NCBI GenBank assembly: GCA_941918925.1 | Contig: OW799233.1 | Span: 1,666,001 to 1,730,000 of the forward strand | Origin: Phyto melanocephala | Taxonomy: Eukaryota; Arthropoda; Insecta; Diptera; Rhinophoridae | Direction: 5' to 3' | DNA length: 64,000 nt | Shown here: positions 13,501 through 24,463 of the stretch, in pieces | How the letters are laid out: each line of letters opens with the position of its first letter | How positions within the stretch are numbered: the stretch's first letter is position 1 | Translations under genes and position numbers: made by a program | Notes under the pieces: generated by a model | What the model was told of the DNA's origin: nothing | What the model saw: only the letters and a program-made list of their open reading frames with translations | Databases searched by the model: none

Positions 13501-16500
13501 TTCTTCTTCTACATAAAATAATTGTTTTACATTGTAGGTACTATTTTGGCCTTCTCATCATCGTTGACCATGTATATGACACTACGTGTTATAATTGGAT
13601 TCGCTTCAATGACTGTGGCAGTTGTTAGTTTCGTGCTTGTGGTCGAATTAGTCTCCGGCAAATGGCGTACAATTATTGGTATTTTGAATATTTTACCGGT
13701 TGCCATTACGTACGTACTAACGGCAGGAATTGCGTATTTTATACGAGACTGGCGAACATTGCAGTTAGTCATATCAATGCCATGGTTTGCTATTTTACTC
13801 ATATGGTAAGTTGGTGGTTGTAAGTGAATGAGTAAATCTTAAAAAAAATATGAAAAGATATTACCAAAATGTACCATTTTTAAGTTTTTTTATTTTTTTT
13901 TTCTTTTTCCATTTCTCTGTATCATTAATTTTTATATTTTTTTGCAGGTATTGTGTACCAGAATCGCCAAGATGGCTTTTGGCTGCTGGCAGACTTGATG
14001 AATTATTTGTAATCGTAGAGAGAGCTGCCCGCATGAATGGCACAGCTTTACCAACAAACTATAGAAAATCCTTGGAAGCAGTAGTACCAAGGCAAAAATT
14101 AATCAAAACAAATGAAGATGCAACAATAGTAAAAAGTGAAATAAATCCAAGTTCGACACCAACACCAACAGCAACAACAACAATAACACCCTCAGAAATT
14201 ATAAACAATGATACAAGCCCCTTAGTCGTAGTCTTTAGTAAAACATATTGGCGCACCACTTGCTTGACTCTTATCGTTTGGTTAACCCTAATTATCATTT
14301 ATTTCGGTTTAACTTTACATTTAAGTAACTTGGGCGGTAATATTTATGTAAATACGGTAAGTTTGTATGTACGTACATTTAGAAGTATCAAAAACATTAA
14401 TTTTATGTAATTGCCAAAATGAAACACTTTGTCTCTTCCCCTCTATTTGTATTCCCCTTCATTCGACAGTAAAAGGGTAAAAGGTAAAGGGTGTACATAG
14501 ATTTGTCATTCCGTGCGAAATTTCTTCAATATTCATTTCCTATCCGATTTAGTATACGTATATTTTCTGAAATCTTATCAATAGGGAAGTCGATTTAATG
14601 TTGTCCAACTGTCCGTGTGTATGTTGCTATTGCCAAGACCCGTGTGTGGTATCAAAATATTGAGAATATTTGGTAGCAGATTTGTATTGAAAATCAGCAT
14701 AATCACCCGATAACTTTCTGAGGTATGAGCAAAGGAACACGACTGTATTTTTCCTTATCTTTACCACAAAAATTCAATTTTTTAGCTCTAGGATAATTTG
14801 TAGGTACGCCTGTGAATATTTATAGATATGATATGTCTTTAGAGATATTTGTGAAAAATTTTGGACATTAACCGACAGAGTTGTAGGTAAAAAGTGTTTT
14901 TAAAAAATATTTTTTTGTTTAATATATCGAATTTTTGAACACTTTAAAGATACCAAATTATAGGCCGTGGTCTTTAAAATTACTTCTAAGAAAATCTAAC
15001 AAATCGGTTTAAAACTAACTGAGATATAAGCACCCAAACATAACCGCTTCGGTAGTTTTTCCTAAAATTTACAAACGAAAACCTATTTTTCAGTTTACAG
15101 GTATCAAATGTAAATGATAAAAAAATGTAAAAAATCAAAAATAGCGTCGAAATTAAAATGGCGAATAACTATATATAAAATCTAGAATAAGCCACGATTT
15201 GGTCATTTATCCTTTGTATATGATATTGAATGGTATTATCAGATTCGGCTAACCTAATATGGCACTCTTACTTGTTTTCAATTACATAATGAATAATCAT
15301 GCATTGGTTTATGGTTAGCAGTAAATATTAATCATTACACGTGAGGTCAAAGCGTTTTCATTGCTGAACACTGTTGTTAAACTATTAAAAGTAGGACCTT
15401 CGCAAAATATTGGCCTAATTTCGATTGATGTAAAATTTTGAGAACTGGATTAGTTGTCAAGGCTTAAAGCTCCGGTTGCCCACAAATATCAATATCGAAG
15501 TAGCAAGTGGAAAGTTAATGATATTCCAAAAACAGCAATTCGGCGTCATAAGCAAAAAATGAAAATTTGTAAAAGCTTTCTACACCATATACTCACTATC
15601 AACATATTTACATTTTCATGCTTGAAAATTGACACCAGAACTGAAGCCATGTACAGCGAAGAGAGTACGGTGAATGAGTCATTATTATCTTCGCCTGTGG
15701 TGCCAATGGTAAAATCTATATACATACATAGTATATATATATTTATATGTATATATTAAATATATATATCATTCTTCTTTAACTTCTACAATAATAAGTT
15801 TTTAATAATAATTTCTGACCCTATGAAGTATATATTTTCTGAAAGCTTATGAATATATTTCAGTCGATTCTTCTTTCGTTTGTTGGTTGAAACTAACTTT
15901 TATATTTTAGTTTTATTTATGATATCACTGTTTTGAAAATTCAACACAATTGCCTCATAACTTTCTGAGACAAATAATCACGACTGCCCATATTTTTACT
16001 ATAAATTTGTTACTTTTTTAAGATATCTAGGGCTATTCGTAATTTTTGGACAAATCAGTCACTTGTCGGCACAGTTATAGGCAAAAATAATTTGGAAAAA
16101 TATAATTTTTTTATATATATAAAATTACTAAAGCTCCTTGTTAAATTTTGGACACGCTAGGGCTTGACTAGTAGAATACAGTTAACTATAAAAAAGAGGT
16201 CATTCTAAACGAACTGGCAAATATATGAGTCAAATATAGTAATTACGACTTAAACTCCACAATATTGATATTAAATGAAAGACCTTCACTAGTATCTAGA
16301 ATGCAGTCGTTATTGGACCTTAATTCTTTAACAATGAAACTGGTCAAGCTAAGAAATGATAAGAATTATATTAATGTTATTGACATGTGATTTCAACAGA
16401 ATAACCAGTAGTACAACTCAGTTGCTGCATTTGTACTCTCTTGTTTTATTGATCAAAACTGGCCTTCCAGATCGTGCAATATATGTATGTAGCTGCATTG

Positions 16501-17396
16501 AATTTCTTTTAATGAAATTATTTCAAATCAGCTATCTATACCAACAAATCCACAACACAACATCCAAAAGAAGCTGCAACATTTGGAAATCCCATTCAAT
16601 TTTCAGCCTTTTATATAATTACATTTTTGAACTTATTATATTTCTGTTCTTTTCTAAGAAAGTAAATTATTAGGATTCATTGTCATAAATAAATCAAATT
16701 TGTGTATTGCTAATAAGTTCTATTATTAAGTAAAATTGTAAATATACATACATACATGCAAACATACAAACATACATACATATAAACGTATATTGTTTGA
16801 ACCTTTTTTCTTTAAGGCCATTGCAGGTACAGTGGAAGCGATATCAATTTGTTTGAGTGTCTTCGTTGTATTAAAACTTGGTATACGATTGAATTTAATA
16901 ACATACATGTTGATACCGGGTATTTGTTGTTTGGCCACAAATATCGTACCCAAAGGAGATGAATATAATATTTATATTATAGCTTTAGCAATGATTGGTA
17001 AGTGTAGTCCTTTCTTTGGTATTGTCGTATTGTCATCAAATAATCAATTTTAAATTAAAATTTTAAATTACCTTTTCTAGCGAAATGCGTTATTGGTGCT
17101 AACAATGCCATTATACCAACATACACAGCCATGCAGTATCCCACTGTTGTGCGAAATTTTGGCGTTGGAATGGGTAATCTGGCGGCCGGTGTTGCTTTAA
17201 TACTAGTGCCTTATATGTGGCTTTTAGTAAGAAAATAATAAAAAAATTATATTCGAATGCTAATAAATTTTTTTATTTTTTTTTTTTATTTTTTCCTTAG
17301 GAACATATTGAGCCATTATTACCCATGAGTATAATGGGTGTTTGCGGTATTATAGGGGCAATTGCCTTAGCAATGATGAAAGATGTTAAAAATTAA
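4350..17396 (+). CDS. SLC22-type (organic cation/carnitine-like) MFS transporter, 7 coding exons
   Basis: A plasma-membrane solute transporter of the major facilitator superfamily, SLC22 branch. Exons: 4350-4571 (or alternative 7508-7744), 12856-13258, 13538-13805, 13948-14356, 16817-16997, 17081-17226, 17301-17396. All junctions are GT..AG and the phases agree (0,1,2,0,1,0). The product is 574 aa with the first exon 1a, or 579 aa with 1b; the family norm is about 550. Visible hallmarks are TM1 in the first exon, a large extracellular loop with FWCARP, SDRFGRK after TM2, PESPRWL after TM6, a Ser/Thr/Pro-rich cytoplasmic loop (about residues 345-390), GGNIYVNT near TM7-8 and PTVVRNFGVGMGNLAAG near TM10-11. 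Substrate cannot be read from sequence; the exact Drosophila orthologue is not assigned. Introns 1 and 4 hold DINE-1-like repeats. Confidence 0.9.
5590..5890 (-). mobile_element. Penelope-like terminal-repeat remnants with hammerhead-like motif
   Basis: 5600-5700 (cttaagccagaataaaaatg, then attcacattaaaatttaata) matches the repeat arms at 51.35-52.45 kb. 5829-5874 on the minus strand folds like a hammerhead ribozyme: CTGAAGA, GCTAC/GTAGC helix II, GAAA, then a 6-bp helix I. Assignment to Penelope-like elements is inference. Confidence 0.45.
7508..7744 (+). CDS. SLC22 gene, alternative first coding exon 1b
   Basis: It encodes 79 residues starting MHSSIIENESCENFEIK, then GTWQATWCGILSIFQCISTM and HLFSFVFY. 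It is clearly homologous to exon 1a (QILWCFLLSMFQAVSTFHIF) and ends at the same position and phase, with donor gtatgt at 7745. Joined to 12856 it gives an intact 579-aa transporter. The two first exons differ in most of the cytosolic tail, which suggests alternative promoters giving isoforms with different N-termini. A relic of a tandem duplication is the other possibility. Confidence 0.8.
7924..8994 (+). mobile_element. DINE-1-like (Helentron) element, 'aatggcgtc' subtype
   Basis: Starts ttttatacccttcacctgtgg and ends acatgaccgaatttagcac...acttgttt. It has the internal 'tttgtcattccg', 'tttctgtcgattg' and 'aaaatggcgtcg' landmarks seen in the other copies. It lies in intron 1 of the SLC22 gene, 180 bp after exon 1b. 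It is diverged, so an old insertion. Confidence 0.75.
8995..12855. other. Remainder of SLC22 intron 1
   Basis: AT-rich intron sequence with TATG/ACAT simple repeats (about 9945, 10590). I see no conserved exon, RNA gene or clear transposon terminus. Confidence 0.5.
12856..13258 (+). CDS. SLC22 gene, exon 2
   Basis: Acceptor ttctttcttatag, donor gtatgt; starts phase 0, ends phase 1. It encodes the large extracellular loop (FWCARPQQMNNMD..., with cysteines), TM2 and the MFS signature DRFGRK. The in-frame ATG at 12895 is internal, not a start. Confidence 0.88.
13538..13805 (+). CDS. SLC22 gene, exon 3
   Basis: Acceptor attgtag, donor gtaagt at 13806; starts after phase 1, ends phase 2. Encodes TM3-TM6 (GTILAFSSSLTMYMTLRV through AILLIW). 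Confidence 0.88.
13948..14356 (+). CDS. SLC22 gene, exon 4
   Basis: Acceptor tttttgcag, donor gtaagt at 14357; ends phase 0. Carries the PESPRWLL family signature, then a cytosolic loop rich in Thr/Pro/Ser (NPSSTPTPTATTTITPS) and TM7. Confidence 0.88.
14470..15277 (+). mobile_element. DINE-1-like element, degraded
   Basis: Shows 'atttgtcattccgtgcgaaa', 'gaaatcttatcaatagggaa', 'aaaatggcg' and the terminus agattcggctaacctaatat...acttgttt. It lies inside SLC22 intron 4. Confidence 0.7.
15690..16340 (+). mobile_element. DINE-1-like fragment
   Basis: Contains cctgtggtgccaatgg, ctatgaagtatatattttct, gaaagcttatgaatatattt and the later 'gactagtagaatacag' segment, in the order of other copies. No intact 3' terminus is visible. 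Confidence 0.55.
16817..16997 (+). CDS. SLC22 gene, exon 5
   Basis: Acceptor tttctttaag, donor gtaagt at 16998; phase 0 in, 1 out. Encodes AIAGTVEAISICLSVFVV and onward, covering TM8-TM9. An internal 'ttgcag' is a less likely alternative acceptor. Confidence 0.85.
17081..17226 (+). CDS. SLC22 gene, exon 6
   Basis: Acceptor ccttttctag, donor gtaaga. Encodes AKCVIGANNAIIPTYTAMQY, then PTVVRNFGVGMGN, the family's conserved stretch before TM11. Confidence 0.86.
17301..17396 (+). CDS. SLC22 gene, last exon
   Basis: Acceptor ttttttccttag. Encodes the final membrane segment (EHIEPLLPMSIMGVCGIIGA, IALAMMKDVKN) and stops with TAA at 17394-17396. The C-terminal tail is only a few residues, shorter than in Orct. 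Possible polyadenylation signals (aataaa) lie near 17622. Confidence 0.85.
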   Translation, partial: EHIEPLLPMSIMGVCGIIGAIALAMMKDVKN

Positions 17397-17639
17397 AAGT
17401 AAATATATTTTTATTAAAGTAAATGGAATATTTGTTACAAATCTAAAGAAAAAATTCTGTGATATTTTAGATTAAATAAGAAATATTTCATTTTATTCTT
17501 TTTAAGCATTTTGAAAGCATTGTTTAAGTTCAAAATGTGTTGTTCTATTGCCACAGTGAAAATTATATTATAAATACATATATATATATAAACATAAATG
17601 TCTAAGTAAATTAACGTTAGAATAAATATTATACATAAA

Positions 17640-17790
17640 TATATCGTCTAAATTTCTTGATCTTTTTTATTGATTATATATGATTTTCCAAGCTTGAGAT
17701 CAACTTTTTTAGTTTTTTTATAAAAAATTATTTATTTTAACCAATATTTCGCTACCAAACAATGGCTAGCTTCTTCAGGGTAATATGTAT
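17640..17790 (-). mobile_element. Penelope-like repeat tail with hammerhead-like motif
   Basis: About 145 bp closely matches 28205-28360 (ttcttgatctttt, 'aagcttgagatca', 'aaccaatatttcgctaccaa', 'agcttcttcagg'). On the minus strand CTGAAGA, a GCTAGC/GGTAGC helix with one mismatch, and GAAA give a hammerhead-like fold. Confidence 0.5.
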
Positions 17791-17798
17791 ACAAATTT

Positions 17799-17800
17799 TT

Positions 17801-17868
<68 letters not shown>
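17799..17868. repeat. (ATT)n microsatellite
   Basis: About 22 perfect ATT units. Confidence 0.95.
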
Positions 17869-17976
17869 CATAAATGTATAAAAAAAATTTTTTTTTATTT
17901 CCAAGGAAATTTTTTTTTGTCTTTCTGTCCTTACTTAAAAAAAGCTCCAAATTTTCCAAACTTAATTACATATAAG

Positions 17977-18770
17977 TAGGGTTGCCATCCGTCCTCTTTT
18001 CCCCGGACACCATCCTGTTTTTTAGGGCATCCGGGGCTGTCCTACTTCTTTTTTAAGCAAATGTCCGGGGTTGTCCGGCTTTTTGCACCTTCTCTGAAGT
18101 TTTTTTCTTACATTTAAACTTTAAATCACAGGTCACAAAATGTATAAAAAAAAGATTTAGGTGCTCGTACAATTAGTTTTGAAAAAGTACAATTTTAAAA
18201 CTTCTCTTTGTACAAAATTAGTTTTATTATCCTTAATTGTCGCTATTTATCGAAGTGGCCTATTTTAACTTGTCTTTTATTTTAAAAAAGATCGGCAAAG
18301 GGGTCTGCTTGTCAGCTGTGTGTTTTTCATAAAGTTTGTTTTCCAGATATAGAAGAAAGTCTTGAACAAAAAATATAAAAAGTGTATATAATTTAGATAT
18401 GGATTGCCTAGAGTTTTACAAATATTTGAAGAGATGCGATGGTAATGGCTCAAATTGGAAGTGTTGAAAAACATATGTAAAATTTTTAAAAGTGTACATT
18501 CCCGATAATGAATGCAATGAATTTTTGTTGTTTTTTTTTGTTGGTTTTTTTGTTTTTATTTTCAACCATTAAATCAGAATGATATGTTCAGTTTGTATTT
18601 TTGTAAATAAAGTTTTTTTGTCAAAACAAATTTTGTTTTTGTATTTTAAATGGCGTCGTAAATTTTATTAAATTTAATTTTTTTTTAAATGAGTCCTCGT
18701 TTTTTGGGCAAATGTCCTACATTTTTTATGCTGGCGTCTTCTTTTTTTTAAAATAGAAATGGCAACCCTA
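17977..18770. mobile_element. hAT-type non-autonomous element (794 bp)
   Basis: The ends TAGGGTTGCCAT and ATGGCAACCCTA are 12-bp inverted repeats. They are flanked by a perfect 8-bp target duplication, catataag, at 17969-17976 and 18771-18778. An 8-bp duplication and these termini are typical of the hAT superfamily. The interior has 'gtccgggg' motifs near the left end and no convincing transposase. Confidence 0.88.
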
Positions 18771-18828
18771 CATATAAGCAAATAACATAGATTAGTATAA
18801 ATATAAACATACATACGTTCATAATAAT

Positions 18829-20843
18829 TTTTTATACCCGCCACCAAAAAAATGGTGGGGGTATATTCATTTTATCATTCCGTTTGTAACACATCGAAAT
18901 ATCCATTTTAGACCCCATAAAGTATATACATATATTCTGAATCGGGATTTGATTTTATAACGATCTAGCTATGTCCGTCCGTCTATCCGTCTGTTGAAAG
19001 CACGATAAAGGTCGCACCGAAAAAGCTAAGGGGCTCAAATTGCCAGAATCTTTCTTATACACAAGGTTTGTTTGGTATTGGTAAATGGGCTAAATCGAAA
19101 TATTAGGAAGAGAGATATAGCTCGTAATATAAGAGTAAGTCACAAAATCCGAGTCCTACCAACATCGAATAAAGTAGAATTGTGTCCAAACGCATTAGCG
19201 TAGAGTCATGAAGCTCCGAATATATATTTTTTAAGTAAAAACAATATAGTTCCGTGAAAATTTCTTACATCTATCCATTAAGAAAGGATTTATAGATCAA
19301 AATGTACGAAAATGTATACCGCACAGTGTATTTTTCGGTATATTTAAAATTTAAAACCTAATAAAACTGACAAAATTAGATGTACGCCCGTCTCCAATAT
19401 AACGTTTTACCTTAAATTCATATAATTTCTCTATAAATAGAGATTTTGGAATAATAAAGGTCTATATTGAAATAGCTAAGTTGTATTCATTAGCAGAAAC
19501 AACTTTGACACTCCTACTATAACGCCCACTTTTCAAGTTATCTACTGTTAATGAAATTTAAAAGCTCATAAAAACGATAAAATTATAAGTATGATGATGA
19601 AATTTGCTACATATATCCTTATAGTCAATGTCATTGAAAACTAAGGTGACACGCCAACTTTAACGCCCACCTTCCACATAACGTTTTATCTCAAATTCAT
19701 ATAATTTTTGTATGAAAAAAGATTTTAGAATAATAAAGGACTATATTGAAATATCTAAGTTGTATTCATTAGCAAAAATGAATTCGACACGCCTACTATA
19801 ACGCCCACTTTCACTGAAAGACTAAATTTACGAAAACATTTTACTAGCATATTGCAGTTAAAACAAGTAAGAGTGCTATATTAGGCCATGCCGAATCTTA
19901 TATACCCTTCACAACGTGTAGTCATGCAATAACAGTTGCTTGTATCACCATTCATCCCATATGAAATACGTACACGTATGTATGTTAAAAAAACGAAAAA
20001 AAAAAAATTTTAAAAAAAATTTAAAAAAAAAATTTAAAAAAATATTTAAAAAAAAAATTTAAAAAAAAAATTATTATATATATAATATACATATATAAAA
20101 CAAACAAAAAAATAAAAATAATAAAAAAAAAATTAAAAAAAAATAAAAAAAATTAAAAAAAAAATAATAATAAAAATATAATTAATATATTAAATAAAAA
20201 ATAAAAAAAAATAAAAAAAAAAATTAAAAAAAAATAAAAAAAAAATTAAAAAAAATTTTTTAAAAAATTAAAAAAAAATTTTTTTTGGCTCAGTTGGGAT
20301 TCGATGCCACGTTTTCTCTAACCAGTATACACGTTTGTATGTATGTATGTTGTTCTTGTAATGTTGTTTTTTTGAAAAAAAAATCGAGGTGGTCGTGGGT
20401 TTTTGCTCATATCTCAGTTGTTTATGTACCGATGTTTCTGATTTTCAATACCGATCTACTCCCGAATATTTCTGATATTTTAATACCTTACCCGGGTCCA
20501 ACCTATGTCGGGGGGCTTCAAAAAGTTAATTTTAACATACACACGGACAGACGGTCAGACGGACAGACTGACAGGGCTTAATCGACTCCCCTATTCATAA
20601 GCTTTCAGAAAATATATACTTTATGGGGTCGGAAATGAAAATTGTAGAAATTTCACACGGAATGACAAACCTATATATACCCTTTTTCACTGTGTAAAGG
20701 GTATAAAAAGCAATTGATACATATTTTAGTACAAAGAGATTACTGTTAATAACAAAATAATACATTTTGTGCTATAAAAGTATACAAACTTGGTGGTGGA
20801 TATATAAGATTCGTCACAGCCGAATATAGTGCTCTAACTTGTT
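18829..20843 (+). mobile_element. DINE-1-like element, 'acgcccac' subtype, interrupted
   Basis: Starts tttttatacccgccaccaa and continues with tttatcattccgtttgtaac and gatctagctatgtccgtccg, the GTCY-rich block known from DINE-1. Repeated 'taacgcccac' follows. It ends gtcacagccgaatatagtgc...aacttgttc. It is split by another element at 19862-20709. A close uninterrupted relative is at 61745-62783. Confidence 0.85.
19862..20709 (-). mobile_element. DINE-1-like element, poly-A/T-core subtype, nested
   Basis: A minus-orientation copy: aaacaagtaagagtgctata at the left, gtgtaaagggtataaaaa at the right. It contains a 300-bp A-rich tract, the 'gggattcgatgccacg' module and the GTCY block. It is very similar to the copies at 23.6, 24.6 and 61.0 kb. 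Confidence 0.88.
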
Positions 20844-21169
20844 CTTTTTTTTTATTTTTTCTAACAACTTATATCTTACTTATTTAAAATAATAATACAA
20901 ATAATTTTAATACATAAAAATATATAGAAATTGTTTTATTCCACACTATTAAGAAGTTTTTTGCTAATAACAAAACTGACTGCTGTCATATTCTATACAT
21001 TGTTTGGTAAAGCCATTGAGGTTCGACTTCTTACCATAAGTACATTTTTTTTACTTAATATGGCACGATAATTTAATGGTATTTTCTAATTTGAATAATA
21101 TAAAAAAACACACATCAATAGCACAGAATTTCCAACGAATGTTAAAAATGTTTGTCTTTAGAAGGTGCC

Positions 21170-23600
21170 TAGAGAATTTTATTTATTGTTTTGAATAATC
21201 ACCAACCTCCCCCGCGATGTATAGCTTTGTGGGAGTTCCGCAGGGATTTTGAGCAAGTGTACCGAGGTGTTAACGTATTACAGTCCCGCACTCCTGGCTG
21301 ACTTGGGTACCAGGGTCTTCACCTCGTTAATAAAAAAAACTTATATTCATACGTAAATTTAACCTTGGCACCACAAGTGAAGGATATAATAATTATTTAT
21401 TTGCGTTTATATTCACCAAAAGTGGACGCAGTTTTAGAGTCAAATCCTTTGTACGTTAAAAAATAGCAAATAACTTATGCAACATTTTCCAAAACCAAAT
21501 TTGTAACCCTAATCGCGAAAATAAATATCCAGTTTAGAAATAAAGCGAATGTGCCAACTTTGCATAGTAAAAATAACTACACAAGTTAAAAGAAAAACAT
21601 TATTAACAGTTTTTAGTTGGCTTTTCTCAAAGCTTTTAAGCTTTTACGGTGTATTGATAAAAAAAAAACCGTATAAAGACTACGTTTTAGGAGCGTACGT
21701 TAAAAAATTTATTTTAAATTAAAAATAAACAAAGAAAAGCTAAATCTAGTTTAAAGAAACAAAAAACAAAACAGTGATTAAAATCCAACAGTTCAACAAA
21801 ATGAGCAGGTAAAGTGAAATTCTAACAAATTAATTTGTTCTAAACACATACTCAATTTCTGCGAAAAATACATTTGCATGTATAAAAAATATTGTACTGT
21901 TGTTTTTGTATTTTGCCTCTTTCATTTTCTCATTTTCATTTCCTCTCTTAGTTTTCTTTTAATTGTTAATTTTGATTTCTTTACAAACATGTACAAGCGA
22001 CTGAGTTGAGTAGAGTAATGAAAAAAACACAAACACTTTTACTGAAATGATGAAATGAAGTTCGAATCACCGGATTGAACAAAGTGATCCGGTTATTTTT
22101 TGAGCGCTTTTCGTTCAATAGTGTTCGGTTCAATGTTTGTTTATTCAAGTCTGTTTTATGTAAAATTTTCGTTCGTTGATTTTTGTATGCATAAATATGT
22201 AAGTATGTGTTTTTATGTTATATTCTTTGTTTCAGTTGTGTGTTTGTGTATTAGAGCTGTGTTGCTCATGAAAGAACGGATTAAATAAAATGCAGTGATA
22301 CAGATATTTTACTGAGCGCCTTTCAATGTTTCAATGTTTGTTTATTTAGATTGTTCTATTTTAAATTTTCTTGCGTTCATATGTGTTTTTTATGCTATGT
22401 CCATGGTGAAATAAGAACACTTAATACACCATGGTTATGTTCTTTTGTTTCAGTTTAATGTCAATTTTTACAAATTGAACAAAAATGAGCGATCACTAAA
22501 ACGAACGATTTGGCACAGCTCTAATGTTCGATTTCCACCTGATCAAAATAATAGATAGTGGGTACTTCTTAATGCTATGATTTTTTATTCCTCTTGTAAC
22601 TTAAGCACACACACACACACATTCTTAATATTTTATAAATGTGTCCGGCAACATTAAAACAGCTAAGCATAAACAAATATTAAAAACCGTTATAAAAAAT
22701 ATCAATTTTATTATATAAAGTGAAATAATCAAGAAATGCAATTTTAAACACAAATTCTTAATTAAAACGATTGTTTTTCTATAATATTCCTAAGAAAATA
22801 ATCCCTATTATAAAGGGAATGAAATGAATGATCCTCTGAATATTGTATATGTATGAAGATGAATCAAAATGTACACTTTTACTACAAAATAACGCAGAGT
22901 TGTTATTTAACTTCGTAAAAATTTAAAGTATTTACGAGAAACTGTATAAAACAGTATAAAAATAGATAGGCGTGGTATAGGCCTCTAAGAACCACTGCGA
23001 CTCTTAATCTTTACATTATATTAATTTAACAGAAAAAAAAATACCCATTAAAGTCATCAAGACAAATTTCTGCCGAAATTGTGAATTTTGTTAGTGCTCT
23101 AACAGAAGAATAATCTTCTGTAAAGGATCTCTATGAAAGTTCCTTTGATGAGATGAAAGAAATTGGCTATTTATCAGATTACAATTTGCAAAAAACAACA
23201 TAAATTGGTCTGTACCGGAAAGTGAAAAAATTGAATAACATTTTATGCAGCGATGGAATTATGATAAATTTAGTCCATGTAAGATTTTTGAAAAAAAAAA
23301 CCGTAAAACATGGTTATATTATAAAATATATTGATATATAAAATTTGTGGATGTATCTATTGTTTTGTTTAGGTATGTGCCAAGCTTATAGCACTTGATT
23401 AGCACTATAATTAGTGCTTAGTTTGACTTTAACCAATTGTTCGTTTTCAAGATAATTACAGAAAACCAAGCCATTCGCATGCGACAAAAATAAAAGTCGC
23501 TTTCAAAGTAAACAAATCAAACGCTGACTTCATCGATAGCTGAAGGAATATTTTTATGCGAATAATTTTTAAATGTTATGCATATATGTGTCTTAATAAT
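21170..23600. other. Non-coding spacer with GC-richer island and diverged direct repeat
   Basis: 21205-21320 is conspicuously GC-richer than its surroundings. One frame gives YSFVGVPQGF followed by a stop, which may be a worn reverse-transcriptase scrap, but this is weak. 22100-22235 and 22310-22400 are diverged direct copies (gagcgc, 'caatgtttgtttatt', 'aaattttc'). No supported gene. Confidence 0.4.
21690..21809 (+). other. Possible 5' UTR and 8-nt start exon (ATGAGCAG)
   Basis: A run of A-rich leader sequence ends caacaaaATGAGCAG followed by gtaaag, a plausible fly start context and donor (phase 2). Joined to the alternative acceptor before 43799 it would keep the sarah reading frame (M-S-S-M-S-S). 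It could equally belong to another gene or be chance. Confidence 0.25.
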
Positions 23601-23603
23601 GTT

Positions 23604-24417
23604 TTTTTATACCCTTCACACAGTGAAAAAGGGTATATATAGGTTTGTCATTCCGTGTGAAATTTCTACAATTTTCATTTTCGACCCCATAAAGTATATA
23701 TTTTCTGAAAGCTTATGAATAGGGGAGTCGATTAAGCCCTGTCAGTCTGTCAGTCTGTCCGTCTGTCCGTCTGACCGTCTGTCCGTGTGTATGTTGAAAT
23801 CAACTTTTTGAAGCCCCCCGACATAGGTTGGACCCGGGTAAGGTATTAAAATATCAGAAATATTCGGGAGTAGATCGGTATTAAAAATCAGAAACATCGG
23901 TACATAAACAACTGAGATATGAGCAAAAACCCACGACCACCTCGATTTTTTTTCACAAAAACAACATTACAACAACAACATACATACATACATACAAACG
24001 TGTATACTGGTTAGAGAAAACGTGGCATCGAATCCCAACTGAGGCAAAAAAAATTTTTTTTAATTTTTTTAAAAATTTTTTTTTTAATTTTTTTTTTTTT
24101 ATTATTTTTTTTATTTTTTATTTAATATATTATTTATATATTATTTTTTTTAATTTTTTTTATTTTTTTTTTTAATTTTTTTTTTAATTTTTTTTTTGTT
24201 TTATATATGTATATTATATATATAATAATTTTTTTTTTTAATTTTTTTTTAAATTTTTTTTAAATTTTTTTTTTTTTTCGTTTTTTTAACATACATACAT
24301 ACGTGTACGTATTTCATATGGGATGAATGGTGATACAAGCAACTGTTATTGCATGACTACACGTTGTGAAGGGTATATAAGATTCGGCATGGCCGAATAT
24401 AGCACTCTTACTTGTTT
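23604..24417 (+). mobile_element. DINE-1-like element, near-complete copy
   Basis: Starts ttttttatacccttcaca; the GTCY block (gtctgtccgtctgaccgtc) lies near 23750-23790. A T-rich core spans 24040-24290. The 3' hairpin ATTCGGC-atg-GCCGAAT precedes atagcactcttacttgttt. This is the best reference copy of the poly-A/T-core subtype here. Confidence 0.9.
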
Positions 24418-24463
24418 TTTATTCAAAAATATTAAGTAGTTTATTTTTTATTTTATTTTAATA

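Noticed and set aside
19980..20285. A-rich tract as a regulatory or structural element
   Set aside because: It is the low-complexity core of the DINE-1-like copies and recurs at 24.1, 24.7, 27.7 and 61.3 kb.
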